Shown here: positions 11,259 through 23,465 of the stretch, piece by piece
How positions within the stretch are numbered: position 1 is the first letter of the stretch
Layout: every line of letters starts with the position of its first letter
Program-made: the position numbers and the translations under genes
Source: Ashinkailepas kermadecensis
Lineage: Eukaryota > Arthropoda > Thecostraca > Neolepadidae
Assembly: GCA_034440615.1 (NCBI GenBank)
Contig: JAOTOM010005145.1
Span: 589,001 to 653,000 of the forward strand
DNA: 64,000 nucleotides
Direction of reading: 5' to 3'
Notes under the pieces: model-generated
Databases searched by the model: none
Told to the model about the DNA's origin: nothing
What the model saw: the letters and a program-made list of their open reading frames with translations, nothing else

Positions 11259-14200
11259 TAGACCGTTACAAAAAAATCGAGGTCGCAATTTTCATGCTCC
11301 TCAAGGTTGCCCCGATTACCCATCATGAAAGACGTCTGGAGACCAAATTTCAATTCTCTGGCTCTTACCCAGACTTGGCAACTTTTTGAACGTTTTGGAC
11401 GGATCGAATACACTAAATCGCCATTAGCATACTATAGGTACTTTTCTTATCACCGTAAAAAAAATATGAAGCACGCTTCTGAAAGGAACTAAGTGCATTA
11501 CCGGCCAGGGATATATTCAAACACAAATACAAACCTACCTATCCTGATTCTTGTACAGCAGTCAGTGTACACGTGTACAGTCGGTACCGTATAAATCATA
11601 CACATTACACAGGTGTCTCCAAGGCCTGAGACCATCTCAGCGCCACCGCCAAGCTAGTTGCGACCTTTCCTCTCGTACACTTCCTGATGTTGATCTAAGA
11701 CAGCGTCGGCTTCTCCTTCCTATGTTTGTACACCACGCGAAGCAGGTACTGCTTCTGATCCTCATCTCGCGTGATCGTGGAGTTGTATCGCTGGATCAAG
11801 GCTATTCCGCGCTCCGCGCAGTCGTTGGTAACTCTCAACATCTGGGCTCGCTGTTTCAGACGCAGATAGCCTGGGTCTTCTGACCATGTCGCTGGGGCCT
11901 TCGACCTGAAGATTTCAGCCACCGCCTTCCCGTCGGTCGCCAGAGCGTCGAACAGATGGGTCGTCTTCTCGGTGACGTAGTCCTCCAGAGGTAGCGCTGG
12001 GTCGAAGGTCTTGCTGTCCAGGCGCTTCAGCACTTTTGGGCTGCTTGATGGCCGCTTCAGGTTGTCGACGATTTTCTGTTTCTGCTGGTGGCTCACTCTG
12101 TCGTCGAACAGAGCAAGGCCGATGAGCTCCTCGCTCAGGAACCACAGATGGCGCTTCATCGCTTTCACTCCAGCGGTGGCAACGTTGCTGTTCGGGAAGG
12201 TAGTCAGGGCTCTGATGAAGCTGAGGTCGTTCAGCGGTGCCCGTACGGCCAGAGGCACCTCATGCCAGAACCGGGTGTAGCAGCAGGCGACGAAGAGGCC
12301 CACTTAGCGTACCCCATCCTCTTTGCTGCCCAGGGAGTGTTGATCTCTGAAGATGAACATTTTGAGACAGTAGATGGCCTTGGCCATCCACCTTGCGTTG
12401 TGGAGCGCGCCGGGTGCCTTGAATGTGACATCCGAGGGGCTCACTGCACCGAGGAATACGGCGCAAAGCTGGAGGAGCTCCCTGTAATCACTGCGTGGGA
12501 ATGAGCCTGTCTGCAGGGCGTTGACGATGAAGGCCTTCTCCTCGCTGAGGTTGCTGAACTCCCTGAGGACATCTGTTGGAGCTGGAGACGCCCGCGTCTG
12601 ATCAATCGAAGACCAGACGTTCCGGAACTGCTTGAACAGTAGATTCTCTGGACCGGTGGACTTGCCCATTTCAGAGGAGAATACGCTGGACATCACTACT
12701 TCAAGCACATGATGCCGACAGGCAATCCACAGCAGAGGCCGGTTTACAGCGTTTTCCATGATGACGCAGGCTCCCCTGGTCAACCCAGTGTTTGAAGAAG
12801 TTGTGTCGAAGACCAGTCCTGTCAGCTGATCACGAAGGCCCCATTCATCCAGCGTCTTGAGACAGACGTCAGCTTGTGCTTTTCCAGTTCCATGTGGAAT
12901 GCCGGGCACGCCAAGCAGCTGTTCCTGCTCGCCGCTGGCGACAATGATGGCCACCCTGTCGACCTTCTCTCGGCCATCGGTGATGGTGGCAGAAGTTTTC
13001 CATCCCAGTGGAGACAGACTGGCCCGTCCACCTTGAACTCAGCACGATCGCTCTCAGCGAGAGCTTGGCGGGAAGTCTTCCTCTTCCGCCAGATGGTCAC
13101 GTGGGACACTGGGATCACGTTCTGGTCTTGTCCCATGGCTTTGACAGTGGCACCAACGACGAGCGCTGCACTTCGGCTGCTGATGTTGGCACGGTCTAGT
13201 GAGCTGGCAACTTCAGGTGAGATGGTAGCCAACATCTTAGTACGCTTTGGCTTTGGTCTAGTGCGCTTTGGTGATTTGTACTCGTCGTCAGAATCCGAAG
13301 GATCGCCATCGGACGAGGAATTACTCATGACGACTTCGGATGACACATGTTCAGCTTCAGCTGTAGCTTGCTTCAGCGCACGTTGTCTGCAGTTGTCTTC
13401 AGCAGCTACCCGCTGACTCTTACGCGCCTCACGCATGGCAAGGGTCCTGTCAACAGGTCCGAAGCTGGAACTTGATAGGTCCTCTCTTTGCGTGCGGAGG
13501 AATTCTCTGTCCTCTTGATCAGGCATTACTGTCATGGCGTCCGCCTTAGCGATGTCAAAAATGTCATCCAGGTCGCTCTCGAACATGGCGGCAATGGTTT
13601 TCCTCTTTTCACATTTTGACGTCATCGCCTTTCTGAGGCCAGCGTATTCCTTATGCAATTTCCTCAGCTTTCTTTCTGCGTTGTCGATCCGTTGGGCGGG
13701 AACTCTGGCTTTCTCCCAGTATTCTAGAACTGCAGGAATCGTCATCTTGATAGCCTGTGCCACTGTCTGCTTTTCTGTTTGGTGATGAAACAGGAACTTC
13801 TGTAACACTTGGCGCTTGGATGGCAGACGGGCTGTCGTGATATCCTTCTTTGGCTGTCCAATAAACCACGCCTTGGTCGCACCTCGCGTATTCGCCTTGC
13901 ACTTAGGCATCGCTACGTTGCAGTTAATGCGGGTAGGCCAGAAGAGACTGAAGATTGCTGAGTCGTGACTAGAAGTTGGAGAGTGCAACGGGAGTTGGCG
14001 AGAGGAAGGCGGCAGGACTTTGGCCCTGAGGAAGACACAAAAGTAACACGTCAATGTCATGTCAAATAAACCCGACCAAACAAGTGTATATCTACGTACG
14101 GACACTGCCTCACGCAGGTCCCATTACCAACACATTATGATTGCATGCAAAATTTCAAAAAGTTGCCATTAGTGTGAGCATGAAAGCTTTTTTGTGCTCT

Positions 14201-14285
14201 GATAATTGTTTTGATACATGTAATAGGGGCAGCCTTGAGGAGCATAACATTTCATTTTTAAATCCGTCGATTTTGTAACGGTCTA
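11259..14285 (-). mobile_element. hAT-like DNA transposon with long TIRs and an atypical transposase
   Basis: 3,027 bp. Both ends begin TAGACCGTTACAAAA. The terminal inverted repeats stay recognisable for about 130 bp with gaps: ATGCTCCTCAAGG lies at 11294-11306 and reversed at 14233-14245, and GGCAACTTTTTGAA starts exactly 118 bases in from each end (11377 and 14167). The exact 8-bp duplication GTGGGCAC flanks it. The single gene (13910-11695, minus strand) encodes an RNase-H-fold transposase-like protein and fills most of the interior. The terminus TAGAC fits the hAT pattern YARNG at four of five positions. Insertion was into the older minisatellite. Confidence 0.88.
11695..13910 (-). pseudogene. 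Transposase-like gene (RNase-H-fold family), one frameshift and one stop
   Basis: The probable start is the Met codon 13908-13910 (MPKCKANTRG); the open frame upstream to 14105 is non-conserved. The full reading would be about 738 residues. The N-terminal part has a predicted helical region (VLEYWEKARVPAQRIDNAE, then LRKLHKEY) and the block LDDIFDIAKADAM...EDREFL..QRE. A Ser/Asp-rich, Lys/Arg-rich linker follows. The core shows HWDGKLLP (candidate first Asp, about 13000), GLVFDTTSSNTG (candidate second Asp, about 12800), then WIACRHHVLEVV, equivalent to the C..H block of hAT transposases; HLWFLSEELIGLALFDD is a candidate for the third acidic residue. A one-base frameshift lies near 12960-12990, just after the first Asp, and an in-frame TAA at 12304-12306 precedes the last 202 codons. 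From memory, related proteins occur widely in arthropods and other invertebrates as uncharacterised proteins. Inactive as it stands. Confidence 0.8.
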
Positions 14286-14293
14286 GTGGGCAC
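14286..14293. repeat. 8-bp target site duplication, right (GTGGGCAC)
   Basis: Exact copy of 11251-11258, directly after the right terminal inverted repeat ending ...GTAACGGTCTA. Confidence 0.9.
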
Positions 14294-14470
14294 TCTCCAT
14301 CGATTCAGGAGCCCCCTTCATCGACCCGGGATCGTCTAGATAAGCCCGGGCCTCTGAGTCGGCCCAGAGACCCTCACATCAGCCGTCGGGGGCCCCTCGC
14401 ATCGACCCCCAGAGGCCTTCACATCTGTCCTTGGTCCCCATCAAGTCTTTCAAGCTCTCACGGGCCCTCC
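14294..14470 (-). repeat. Continuation of degenerate minisatellite
   Basis: Units such as CCCTTCATCGACCCGGG resume the array interrupted at 11250, in the same orientation as 10610-11250. This supports insertion of the transposon into a pre-existing array. Confidence 0.6.
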
Positions 14471-15390
14471 AGCTCACTAGGACCATCAGCTTTCAAGTGG
14501 GGCAGGGCTCCACCAGGTCGCAAGGATCCTGTTAGTTTCAAAGTCTTCGCTTCGCCACTGGTGCCACGTCAGCAACATTAGTACTCCGCAAGCGGTTTGT
14601 ATTGATATTAAAAAATATCTGCAAACTGTCCCGACGCCACGAAACCCGCGAAGGCTAAAACCAGCTATGGTACGATGCTACCTGCAATACAGCCCATGCA
14701 TTTTCGGAGCGCACCCCACCCTCCCCCCCCTTCCCCAATGAACAAGCAATTCATGATCGGGCCACTCAGGTCCAGGGAACACCACAATTATGGATGCCAC
14801 TCCTGGCCAAATCCTGGATCCGCCAGTAATACTAGCTCCTATAGGTCTGCTGGCCCCACGCAGGCGCTCCAGTTTCTTATTATGGTCTTACGGGCTGCCA
14901 TGTGGGTGCTTGTATAGTATGCTGCTTGTTTGTGGCCATTTGTAGCAGTTCACTCCGACAAGAATTACTAAGCACGCAGAGAAACAATGTTATGATGGTG
15001 GTTTGGTGTCTATTGGCGTGTCTACCACGTGCTGGTGTTGCGCCCATGCGGGAAACAGCGTGACCAGTGAAGCATCGCTGGTGGCACGAGGGCCGCCCGC
15101 CAGCGATGGCACTATCACACGCGTCATCGATGTGCAACCGGAATCGGCTCAGGGGGAGTACCGCGCACCGACCCTCGCTACGCCACGCCTCACCCAATGA
15201 TTACTCGTTTCTCGGATGCGAACAAGCTACTTTTTGCTTTATTTCTCCCAGGCTCCGGAAAAGACAATATGAGTTTCCTACGTGTGAAAAATACACATAG
15301 CGAGACGGAAATTAGTCCCTGCTCGTTTGGTTTGGTTTATATGGAATCTTAGTCTATTTTTTTTAAACTAGACAATTGTTATATTGTCAT

Positions 15391-15427
15391 ATGCCATTGT
15401 TTGACAATGGCCTATGGCCGAAACGTC
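15391..15427 (+). other. Hammerhead-like motif, degenerate copy
   Basis: Reads TTGACAATGGCCTATGGCCG followed by AAACGTCA. Same architecture as 17613-17638 (GGCC, 3-base loop, GGCC, then GAAACGT), but two of the seven core bases differ from CUGANGA. Probably a dead relic. Confidence 0.3.
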
Positions 15428-17612
15428 ACAATACATGTACATTTTTTTAATAACATTGAGTCGTTCCTGGATCTTGAAGATCAACTTAGCTTTTAATATA
15501 TCCACAATGATTGACCAGGAAATACGGGCATTTCTGAACTATGTACGTAGTTTTTTTTAAGACAAGTTAAGAAATGAACACAGTTAGTAAAAGTGAATAC
15601 CACACAGTACGATGTTATATGTCACTTCTCGATTTGTGGAACATGTTTCTACCAATAGCTTATTTCCAGTGTTGTTATGATGAGTGCTATTTTCAGTGGA
15701 GTTGTGTTATCAGTTGTTTACTAACAGATTACAGGTGGTGCATGGTACCAAGCCTGAGGTGTCGATGTGCAGAACGAGCATTGGAAATTGCCACCAAGAT
15801 CAATGATATTTTTCAAGGGGGTAAATGCGCGCGGAAGCGGTCCATTGCTACGATTGAGGACTGCGACATGCTCTGTGGTCTGCGGATGCATAGTGTAATG
15901 ATTTCGTTATGTTCTACAGTTTTGCAGTATTGTAATGATTTCGTTGTGTTCTACAGTTTTGCAGTCAGTTTCGGCGAACAACAATACAGAAGTAGTGAAA
16001 TTCACATCACCTGTTGCGACTCGGTGGCCAAACCAGAGTATATAGTATTTCTCTCCTTTTTCGGTCCAGTAAGGTGGGGAGGGGGGGGAAGGGGATGGAA
16101 CTCGGAAAACATTTCATTTGGAATTAATGTTACGGAAATATTGGTCATTTTCTCAATTTAGTCCCATAGTTTGCTAGGACATCACCACGGGATCAGAGTC
16201 CGATTCATGTACCCTAAAATCCAAATAAGGAACTAAGCAATAAATGGAGTCAGCGTCTACACTGATCTGCCGCCTGCACCTTGAGCTGGCCGCCTATCTT
16301 GGAATTCCGATGCAATGTCTGGAGTTATAGTCTGGAGTTCAGCGCATAGCAGCGCATCTCAGCATGGCTGAGATAGCCGTAGTGCAACTCGACAGCCTTA
16401 GTACCACAAACGTAGCACGTTCTGAAAACCCATGAAGTCTTGCACCTGACCTAAATGCAACTCAACGCTCCCCGCTGAAACTCGGCGTCGTGCTTCCAAC
16501 TCGAACGACTTCTTTGTAGATTGTATAAGGCCCCTGAAGCGGAGGTCCTCCGGAACAGTTGGCCATGGGTACCCTCCGGAACAGTTGGCCATGGGTACAA
16601 AATTATCGGCGTATTAGCTGCAAACTAGAGCCCTGGAGTCATGGCTGGAGATCCCGGGGTCCGGACACCATGGTTTGATGCCCTGCTATTGTTAGTTTAT
16701 CATTTCCCTATTAAATCTGAAAAATTGACCCGGACCCCCCCCCAAGGTCTTCAGCCTTGCCTGGGTTCGATCAGTCAACCAGGAACAGTTTGCATCCGCC
16801 AATGAAAATGCAACGTGCAGCCAATCGACAGGATTCCAAAGAGCACCCCGCCGCGGTCCTTTGCCGCTCACCTCGGTGGATCCCGCCAACCGTGCCAGGG
16901 GGTTTCCGGCCCCGGCCCTGGTCGCTTTGGCCCCAGTTCAGATATAGCCGCGGAGCAAATACGAGCGCATTGCGTGTCGCGGAGCGGATCCAACGGCACC
17001 CGATATTTGTAGACCAACTGGTGACTGTCCGGGGAATGTAGAGCTTTAATTATTGCCGACGCGTGGGTCATCGGTAGCTTCAGCCGGACCATGCACTGGG
17101 TGTATTTTAGATGCAGCGCAGGCGCATACAAACTTATGGATGCGTCATTTCACTTCATGATGTGCGTGGCTAGCATGCTAGGTCTGGTCAAGCTCGATGG
17201 CCGCGCCAAGCGTTACAGACAGTAGCTCGCAGGTAAGCCTGCAGCTAGCTTCTTGGGAGTACCCATGGCTAGAAATTGATCGATGAATTCGAATTCAGGC
17301 GGTAGGCATGTCATAGGGCACATGTTCCGTTCAGAAAGGTCTTCCGAGCTCAGTGTCCTGGTCTTTTTACCTTGAGATGGTTATCCATGAGCAGATGCGG
17401 TCTGAGCACATCCCAAGCGATGGATCTTCGAAGATCGAAGCACGTTAATTGCAGACAAATGGACACAAACTTTGTGTGTCTGCACCACTGAGGTGCAAGT
17501 GCAAGTGTCTGCACCACTGAGGAGGCTTTTCTGCATTCCACGTGTCTTTTGCACGCTTTTTTCTCGCGTGCTTTTTTTTTCAATTGTTAAACTTGACATT
17601 TTTATATCACTC

Positions 17613-17640
17613 CTGACGATGGCCCCTGGCCGAAACGTTG
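17613..17640 (+). other. Hammerhead-ribozyme-like motif (Penelope-type context)
   Basis: CTGACGA (17613-17619) matches the conserved CUGANGA core strand, then one T, then GGCC-CCT-GGCC that can pair as stem II, then GAAAC (17632-17636), the second core strand. The extra T at the base of stem II is not canonical. Hammerhead motifs are known in Penelope-like elements and retrozymes, often followed by GAAACG(T). No reverse transcriptase of that type is visible nearby, so this is a motif call only. Confidence 0.35.
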
Positions 17641-18539
17641 AGCAATAAAGTACAACCCTTATCGTTACTTTTGATGTCAACTCAACACCTCCTGGTATAT
17701 TGAAGGTCGTGTATATATATTTTATTACACACAATGTCTAAAACCCAGGAGCATCTAAGAGCCATTCTTCGTTATATTAGACAAAAACTTTGACTGGATG
17801 AAAAATGTAGCGAGTATTCCAACGGAAACGACGTCATGGTTCGTTGACCTGATTTGACAGAATCAATATTTGGTTGTCAGTGATTCGTCAAAGACGTGTG
17901 GTTAACTGGCTCTGGGAACTTTCCCGGTCTGCAAGTGACGAAAATGCAGATGAGATAAGCATGGTCGCTTGGTGCTGGCACCTGGTGGAGTGAGGCATCA
18001 CACCGTGGAAGCCAATGGGAGTATCTTGGGAACGACCTCTGAAACCGAGCTATTTACAACATGCGAGCGTAAATCGGCTGATTATCAAGCATGTCTTGCT
18101 ATGATAAATGCGTACCAGTTCTCCAGGGCGGGGTAGAGTATTTTTTAGGCGTGCCGGATCATAAAGGTCATTTACGCCGCCTTTAAAGCGAATACGTTAC
18201 ATGTCTGTCTATAAGAGCGAGTGTTTGCAAGCAAAGTGCAAGCAAGTGGACATTTACGCTAAGGGAGTTTTACGTTATAGTTTGTGTGATGTTTTAGGTG
18301 CTGAAGGCAGGGGCTGGGTTGGGGACATCTCCCCGATGCCTAAATGGGTTTAAGTTTACTTTACTCCTCCGCAAAATAATTTGTGGTTGGGGTGAAGGAG
18401 GAGGGGGTGTTTTGAGAGTGACGAGAAGTTGATTTTTCCAAGGTGCCGGCTTGAGTCTACTCTTATCGAAGAGCACCGAGGGATGTTTACCGTGCGAACA
18501 TGGTTTGATTGCGTGGGTGTGGTTGGATATGTGTTGTGT

Positions 18540-19349
18540 TCAGTTGTGTTGTGTCCATGTGTTCTGTTGATGTTGGCGAAGGTGGCGTTGTGGGAGTGCT
18601 TTGCAATCGTCTACCGAATATTCCACGCTAGGGTAAGTGTTCAATGCTAAGACTTGCTTTGCGAGCCGGTCTGCTTCTTCGTTACCTGGGATGTTGGCGT
18701 AGTCCGGAATCCAGAGGAAGGAAATGTTCGTGTTTGCGTTATGGGTCAAGATTTGTTGGATTCTATCAATGACGTGGTGTAGACAGTAGTGGGTGTTGCT
18801 AATTGACTGAAGGACGGATTTTAAGTCTGAGCAAATTAGTACGTCGCTGGTTTTACGCCTCATGAGAATGGAGATAGCGGCCAGAATGGCAATTGCTTCA
18901 GCGGAGTAGATGGAGAAGTTATCCGGTAGACGCTTGGAAAGTCTAAGGTCTGGTCCAGTGATGCCGATGCCTGTCTTAGCCCGTGCTTCGACCCATCCGT
19001 GAATACGAGTGTTTTGTTTGTTGTCATCGGCGAACTTGTGGAAGATGCCAATAATTTCCGCCGGTGTGATAGTGGATTTCTTTTCCGGGAGCAAGTACTC
19101 GACCTTTGGTTGACTGAGAGTCCAGAATGGCCTAGCGGGCGGTCGAGCTGCAATGGCTGGCTTTGTAAGGTCTGAGAGAGCCGTGGCAATTTGAATGCTA
19201 TGCGGTGGAAGTTTGCGCTCAAATCGGCTCTTGTATCTGTCAGGCGTAAAACAGCGCTGTGCCGGATTATTTTTTGATGGATTTGATTTTGATGTGGTAG
19301 CGGCACAGCTGTTGCGTCCTCCTGAAGTGGAGTGGTGGTGTGAGTCCAC
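18540..19349 (-). pseudogene. I-clade LINE remnant: RNase H domain
   Basis: A degraded 3' part of an I/Jockey-group element. Reading on the minus strand gives KTLVFTDGSK near 19010-18986 in one frame, then after a frameshift FSIYSAEAIAILAAI, VLICSDLKSVLQSI and FLWIPDYANIPGNEEADRLAKQ in another. These match the RNase H blocks of the intact element at 58860-59240 (YTDGSK, TAELYAI, ATDAKSALQSI, LLWIPSHTNIHGNEHAD). The Ser-His of IPSH is Asp-Tyr here. The reverse transcriptase is absent, and flanking boundaries are not clear. Confidence 0.75.
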
Positions 19350-20130
19350 TAGAAGACTGGCTATCGGTGTGGTGCTGAGGGCACCTGTGGCTGCTCTGAT
19401 GCGGCTGTTTTGGATTATTTATAACTTTTAGCTCTGGCTTTCTGAAATGGTGGCAAATATGATGCTGTTGTATTCTAGGATGGGTCGTGTGATTCATGTG
19501 TAGAGTCGTTATAGTGTTTTCCTGTCTCCGCCCCAGTCTGTGCCCGCGAGTGCACAGAGTATGTTGACGCGCTTCGCGCATCGCTTCGCGCATCGCTTCG
19601 CGCATCGCTTCGCGCATCGCTTCGAGACAGAGGTGGTGTGTGTGTGTTAAAACTAAGTTTTCCATCTAAATGGTTCTCGAAACGGTCCAATTGGGTTGAA
19701 TTAAAGTTTTGGTTTCCCTCCTTCACGGTGGGGATGTGTAACACCCACTCCGACGTACCCCGACGGAAAAATATCCTAAAATATTGACGCGTTCCCGAAG
19801 TGAAATCTGATTCTTCCTGCACTGGTACGAACTGAGCTATCGTCACGACATTTAGCTACCGAGAGGGCTGACATTAATCAAAGTCATGATGCAGAGTAAG
19901 GTTAGCATTGCATACCAAATATCGTGGGATGCGAACGAAGCGTCTCTCCGTGGTGTCAGGCGGCCAACTCAGAGCCGAGTTCTCGTCACACCGACGAAAT
20001 CGATATGGCCGTCGCCAGGTGGCCTCCTCCGCACTGTAGTTGTTCATACGGTCGCAAGGTGTCAGGCCGGTGGCTCGCCCAGGCCGACGTCAGTGGTGAG
20101 TCGTACCCGGGGCTGGGGAGAGCGCTGCGG
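19350..20130. other. Sequence with a 12-bp microsatellite, no gene
   Basis: Contains about five copies of CATCGCTTCGCG at 19567-19624. As 12 is a multiple of three, this gives a repeating Met-Arg-Glu-Ala reading on the minus strand that looks protein-like but has no other support. Confidence 0.6.
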
Positions 20131-20503
20131 ACCAGACCCGAGGCGGTGACGGACGGTCGTGTACCAGACCCGAGGCGGTGACGGACGGTCGTGTACCGGA
20201 CCCGAGGCGGTGACGGACGGTCGTGTACCGGACCCGAGGCGGTGACGGACGGTCGTGTACCAGACCCGAGGCGGTGACGGACGGTCCTGCACCGGACCCG
20301 AGGCGGTGACGGACGGTCCTGTACCGGACCCGAGGCGGTGACGGACGGTCCTGTACCGGACCCGAGGCGGTGACGGACGGTCGTGTACCGGACCCGAGGC
20401 GGTGACGGACGGTCCTGTACCGGACCCGAGGCGGTGACGGACGGTCGTGTACCGGACCCGAGGCGGTGACGGACGGTCGTGTACCGGACCCGAGGCGGTG
20501 ACG
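20131..20503. repeat. 32-bp minisatellite, about 11.7 copies
   Basis: The unit contains GAGGCGGTGACGGACGGTC and GTGTACCGGACCC. Copies are nearly identical, differing mainly at CCGG/CCAG and TCGTG/TCCTG. The 239-codon minus-strand open frame here exists only because the period is not a multiple of three. Confidence 0.95.
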
Positions 20504-20514
20504 AACATATCCTG

Positions 20515-20690
20515 GAGTGTCATGGAACAGACCCTGGGGTGTGATGAAACAGACCACTGTCGGTGACGGAATAGACCGTCGATGATGATATAGCAGACAC
20601 GAGATAGTGGTGGAACAGACCGTTGACGGTGATGGAACAGGCATTCGATAGTGATAAAGCAGACCGTGAAGGTGATGAAATGGACTCGCC
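20515..20690. repeat. Degenerate ~31-bp repeat next to the 32-bp array
   Basis: Imperfect units around GGTGATGGAACAGACCGT. It may be an older, diverged edge of the 32-bp array, since both contain GGTGACGGA. Confidence 0.6.
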
Positions 20691-23465
20691 CTGGTAATTG
20701 AAGATTATCATGGTCAACATCTGCAAACACTACGCCGTGCCGACTGCGTGAAAGCAAACTTCCCATCAAAATGGTGTTCATTGAGCCTGATTACGCTGGT
20801 GAGTTGTCCCGGCTGAGGTTCAGTCGGCCGGCGGCGGCGCAACCCTGCATTCAGACATTGCTTCACCCGGTTGTGTCTAATCCTATGCCAGTTTGAAATT
20901 GTGGTTCTCGGGGACTATCTAACCCGAACAGTTGATGTGTTCTGATACCCAAGTATACCAGTAAGACACCCTGTTCAGCGCAGGACGAACGGTGCTTCCT
21001 GCACGATTGGCTGCATTGTTCATTTTTGCGACCTTATAACATCACTTTGTTTCGCAAGCTTATATTGAGCCATGCTTAAAAAATAAACGCGTCCTCGATA
21101 GTCAAGCGATGTTCCTGTCCACCAGCTTGTGAATATGGTGTAAGGTTCCCAAATTTCGTGAAATCCACACTTTGGTGGTTTGCAAGGCAACTAATTTCGA
21201 AACGGGTGGCGACCCCGCGAGCGGTCTGCTCCAGTTGGAGACGGTCGTCGCAGGTACGGGCCGGTGAAAGTGGCCCGCAACTCCACTGAGTTTCTTGAGC
21301 TATGCTCGCAGATGTGGCATGACAGGATTCAATCCACTTTTTAGTGCTTGCTTTTTCTGGTATAGCTCTGCCAGTTTAAAAAAAAACTACCATACAGGCG
21401 CAGTTTGTAGACACATCCACGTGCTGTTCAGCATGGCACGCAAGGCCTTGTCTCTTCAAGTACAGTAAGCAAAGCTCTGGTGTTTGTGACTGGCGATGGT
21501 GAAACGAGGTAAGTGTGCCAAGAAACAGGCGGTGGATCATGGTATGTTTGCTAAATCTCGAAATTTGGAACCGCGATCACGAATATGGGAACAAGTTACA
21601 AAACTAGTAAACCAAAAATTGTTTACTAAACCCCTAACTGCGGCGAAATGGTAATGGATTGAGAATTTCGCGTTGACATTTTTTTTCCTGAAGCACTTGT
21701 TTTCAATATAGCTTCCCAATAGCAGTATGAAAGAAAGCTGACTGATGCGCAAACCTCGTGTTTTGTCTGTATGGATGTCGACGAGAAGTAACGAGTTCAG
21801 TCGAGACGTTTGGCGACGAAAAATAATGCATGTTGGTCACGACGAAACAAGCCGCACAGCCCTGTCATTTCCATTACATGATTTCTCACGGTACTTTTCA
21901 CAGTTGTTTTGTGTTGAAGACAAGATGGTCGCGAATGCCGACTGCCAACTGCACAGCCCAACCGGGACATGCTATGTGCCAGTAGTTTCATGATCTCCTC
22001 GCAAAATGAGTCCCATGCAACTCGTTGGACTTGTGTGTTGGTTTTGTTCCAGTACCTGATATGATTTTTGTTTGTTTGTTTCGACCACAATCCTGAAAAA
22101 AGAATGTAGTGGGACGACATGGTTGTGAAACGCTGTGGCTGTGTGGTCACGGGGTACGCATATGATTTTACATTGAATTAATTATCCAGTGAATCATACC
22201 AGTTTGATGTTGATTCGACCCTAGTCTGGTGAGATATGCCGATTTCAGCAATTGCATATCATGGAAGACATGGATTGGGGATGCGTACAATTTTGAATCG
22301 AATGATGAGGTGAAATTGCCGGCATCATGTTGATGCGTATCCGTATTACGCTGGTGGTGAAACATCAACTTCGTCATTTACGTTGGCTAGTGGTGAACCA
22401 TCAATAATACATTTGCTTGTGTTGGGCGAACACACTGGTGCGAAGGAAGCGCTGCGATGAATTTGGCTTTCCATTCACTTCTGGAAAAAAATCATAGAAG
22501 TTACTCAGTTTTCTAGGGTGGCTTATTCTACCAGCTAATGTATTTCTCAATAACAGTAAAAAAAGAAGAAAAAAAGCTATTTCTGAAGTTTTCAATCCTC
22601 GAAATCAAGTGGGCCAATATGCAGCCAGTTGGACATCTTGCGACTACGAGAACGTGATGGAGACAATGCATTTCGGGAAGCAAATGCAGATTGTCAACTA
22701 TTATGAAAACAATGAAATGCTGCCTACTGTTACATTGAATCAAGCAATTGCATTGAAATACCATTTAATTCAAGTTTGGATCAATTTCAGGGCATCGATA
22801 TTCATGATGTTACCATCGTTTTGCATCCAGGAAAAAAACGAAGTACACGTTTTTGACACTTGTATAGCCCAACAGTGCACACTCGTGTGTCAAGTACCTC
22901 TATCACTGCTTAGCGAAATGTAGCTGGTTTATTTCCCTAAATTGTGTACTAGTTTCATTCCAGTAATTTTTGTTCCGTTCTAAAAAAAAATTACATTAAA
23001 TTACAAAAATATAAATAACAAAAAATTACAATTCCAAAACAAACAAAAAATTGTGTACTAGTTTCATTCCGTTTTTTTTTCGTGGGAGATCTCCAGCCTG
23101 GATGGAACCACCCAAGCCGACTAAGTTTTAAACAGGTTGTTCTCAGGGAAAGGTAATGAGTGTGATCAATGAAAAATAAAATGTCTCTTCCCTTTTCTGA
23201 ATATTGATGAAAACATCTTTTTTTACTATCTTACTTATTATTTCACAATTTTCTACTTATTTAAAAGAAGTCTACATTTTGAAATCAAATTTGGGGATCC
23301 TAATCACATCAGAAGCGAACGCGGTGTGCAAAATTATCCGAGTTGAGCCACTTTTACCTCGCCGTGTTTATCCGTATTTTATCTTTCAGATCTCCTGCGA
23401 TATGTACTCTGGGGACATTTCAGATGGTATATCAAGGACCAAATCTGACGTGAACTTCTGTGGAG
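20691..23465. other. Unique AT-rich sequence, no supported gene
   Basis: Short open frames only, the longest being 117 codons on the minus strand at 21797-22150, with no domain. An A/T-rich stretch with AAAAAATTACA repeats lies at 22980-23050. I see nothing else. Confidence 0.5.

Larger units (their letters stand above)
9712..14828. mobile_element. Probable MITE-like composite interrupted by a DNA transposon
   Basis: The left end reads CAGTGACGAATCCAGG (9712) and the right end, reversed, reads TACTGGCGGATCCAGG (ending 14828). This terminus type is the same as in the MITE at 31007-32386. The flanking octamers are GTTCTAGC (9704-9711) and ATACTAGC (14829-14836), 6 of 8 matching, so an aged target duplication is plausible but not proven. 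Inside are degenerate ~20-bp minisatellites and the 3-kb transposon at 11259-14285. Without that insertion the composite would be about 2.1 kb. Confidence 0.45.
14866..18430. other. Unique sequence without a supported gene
   Basis: The longest open frame (15574-16161, 195 codons) has a Cys/Tyr-rich composition, no recognisable motif and no splice or start context that I trust. Included small features: a 26-bp tandem duplication at 16546-16597 (CTCCGGAACAGTTGGCCATG in each unit), a 33-bp partial duplication near 17480-17520, and two copies of a hammerhead-like motif listed separately. Confidence 0.5.

Noticed and set aside
15574..16161. 195-codon plus-strand ORF as a host gene
   Set aside because: No recognised motif, and its end is a poly-G/A-rich reading. 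Length alone is not enough.
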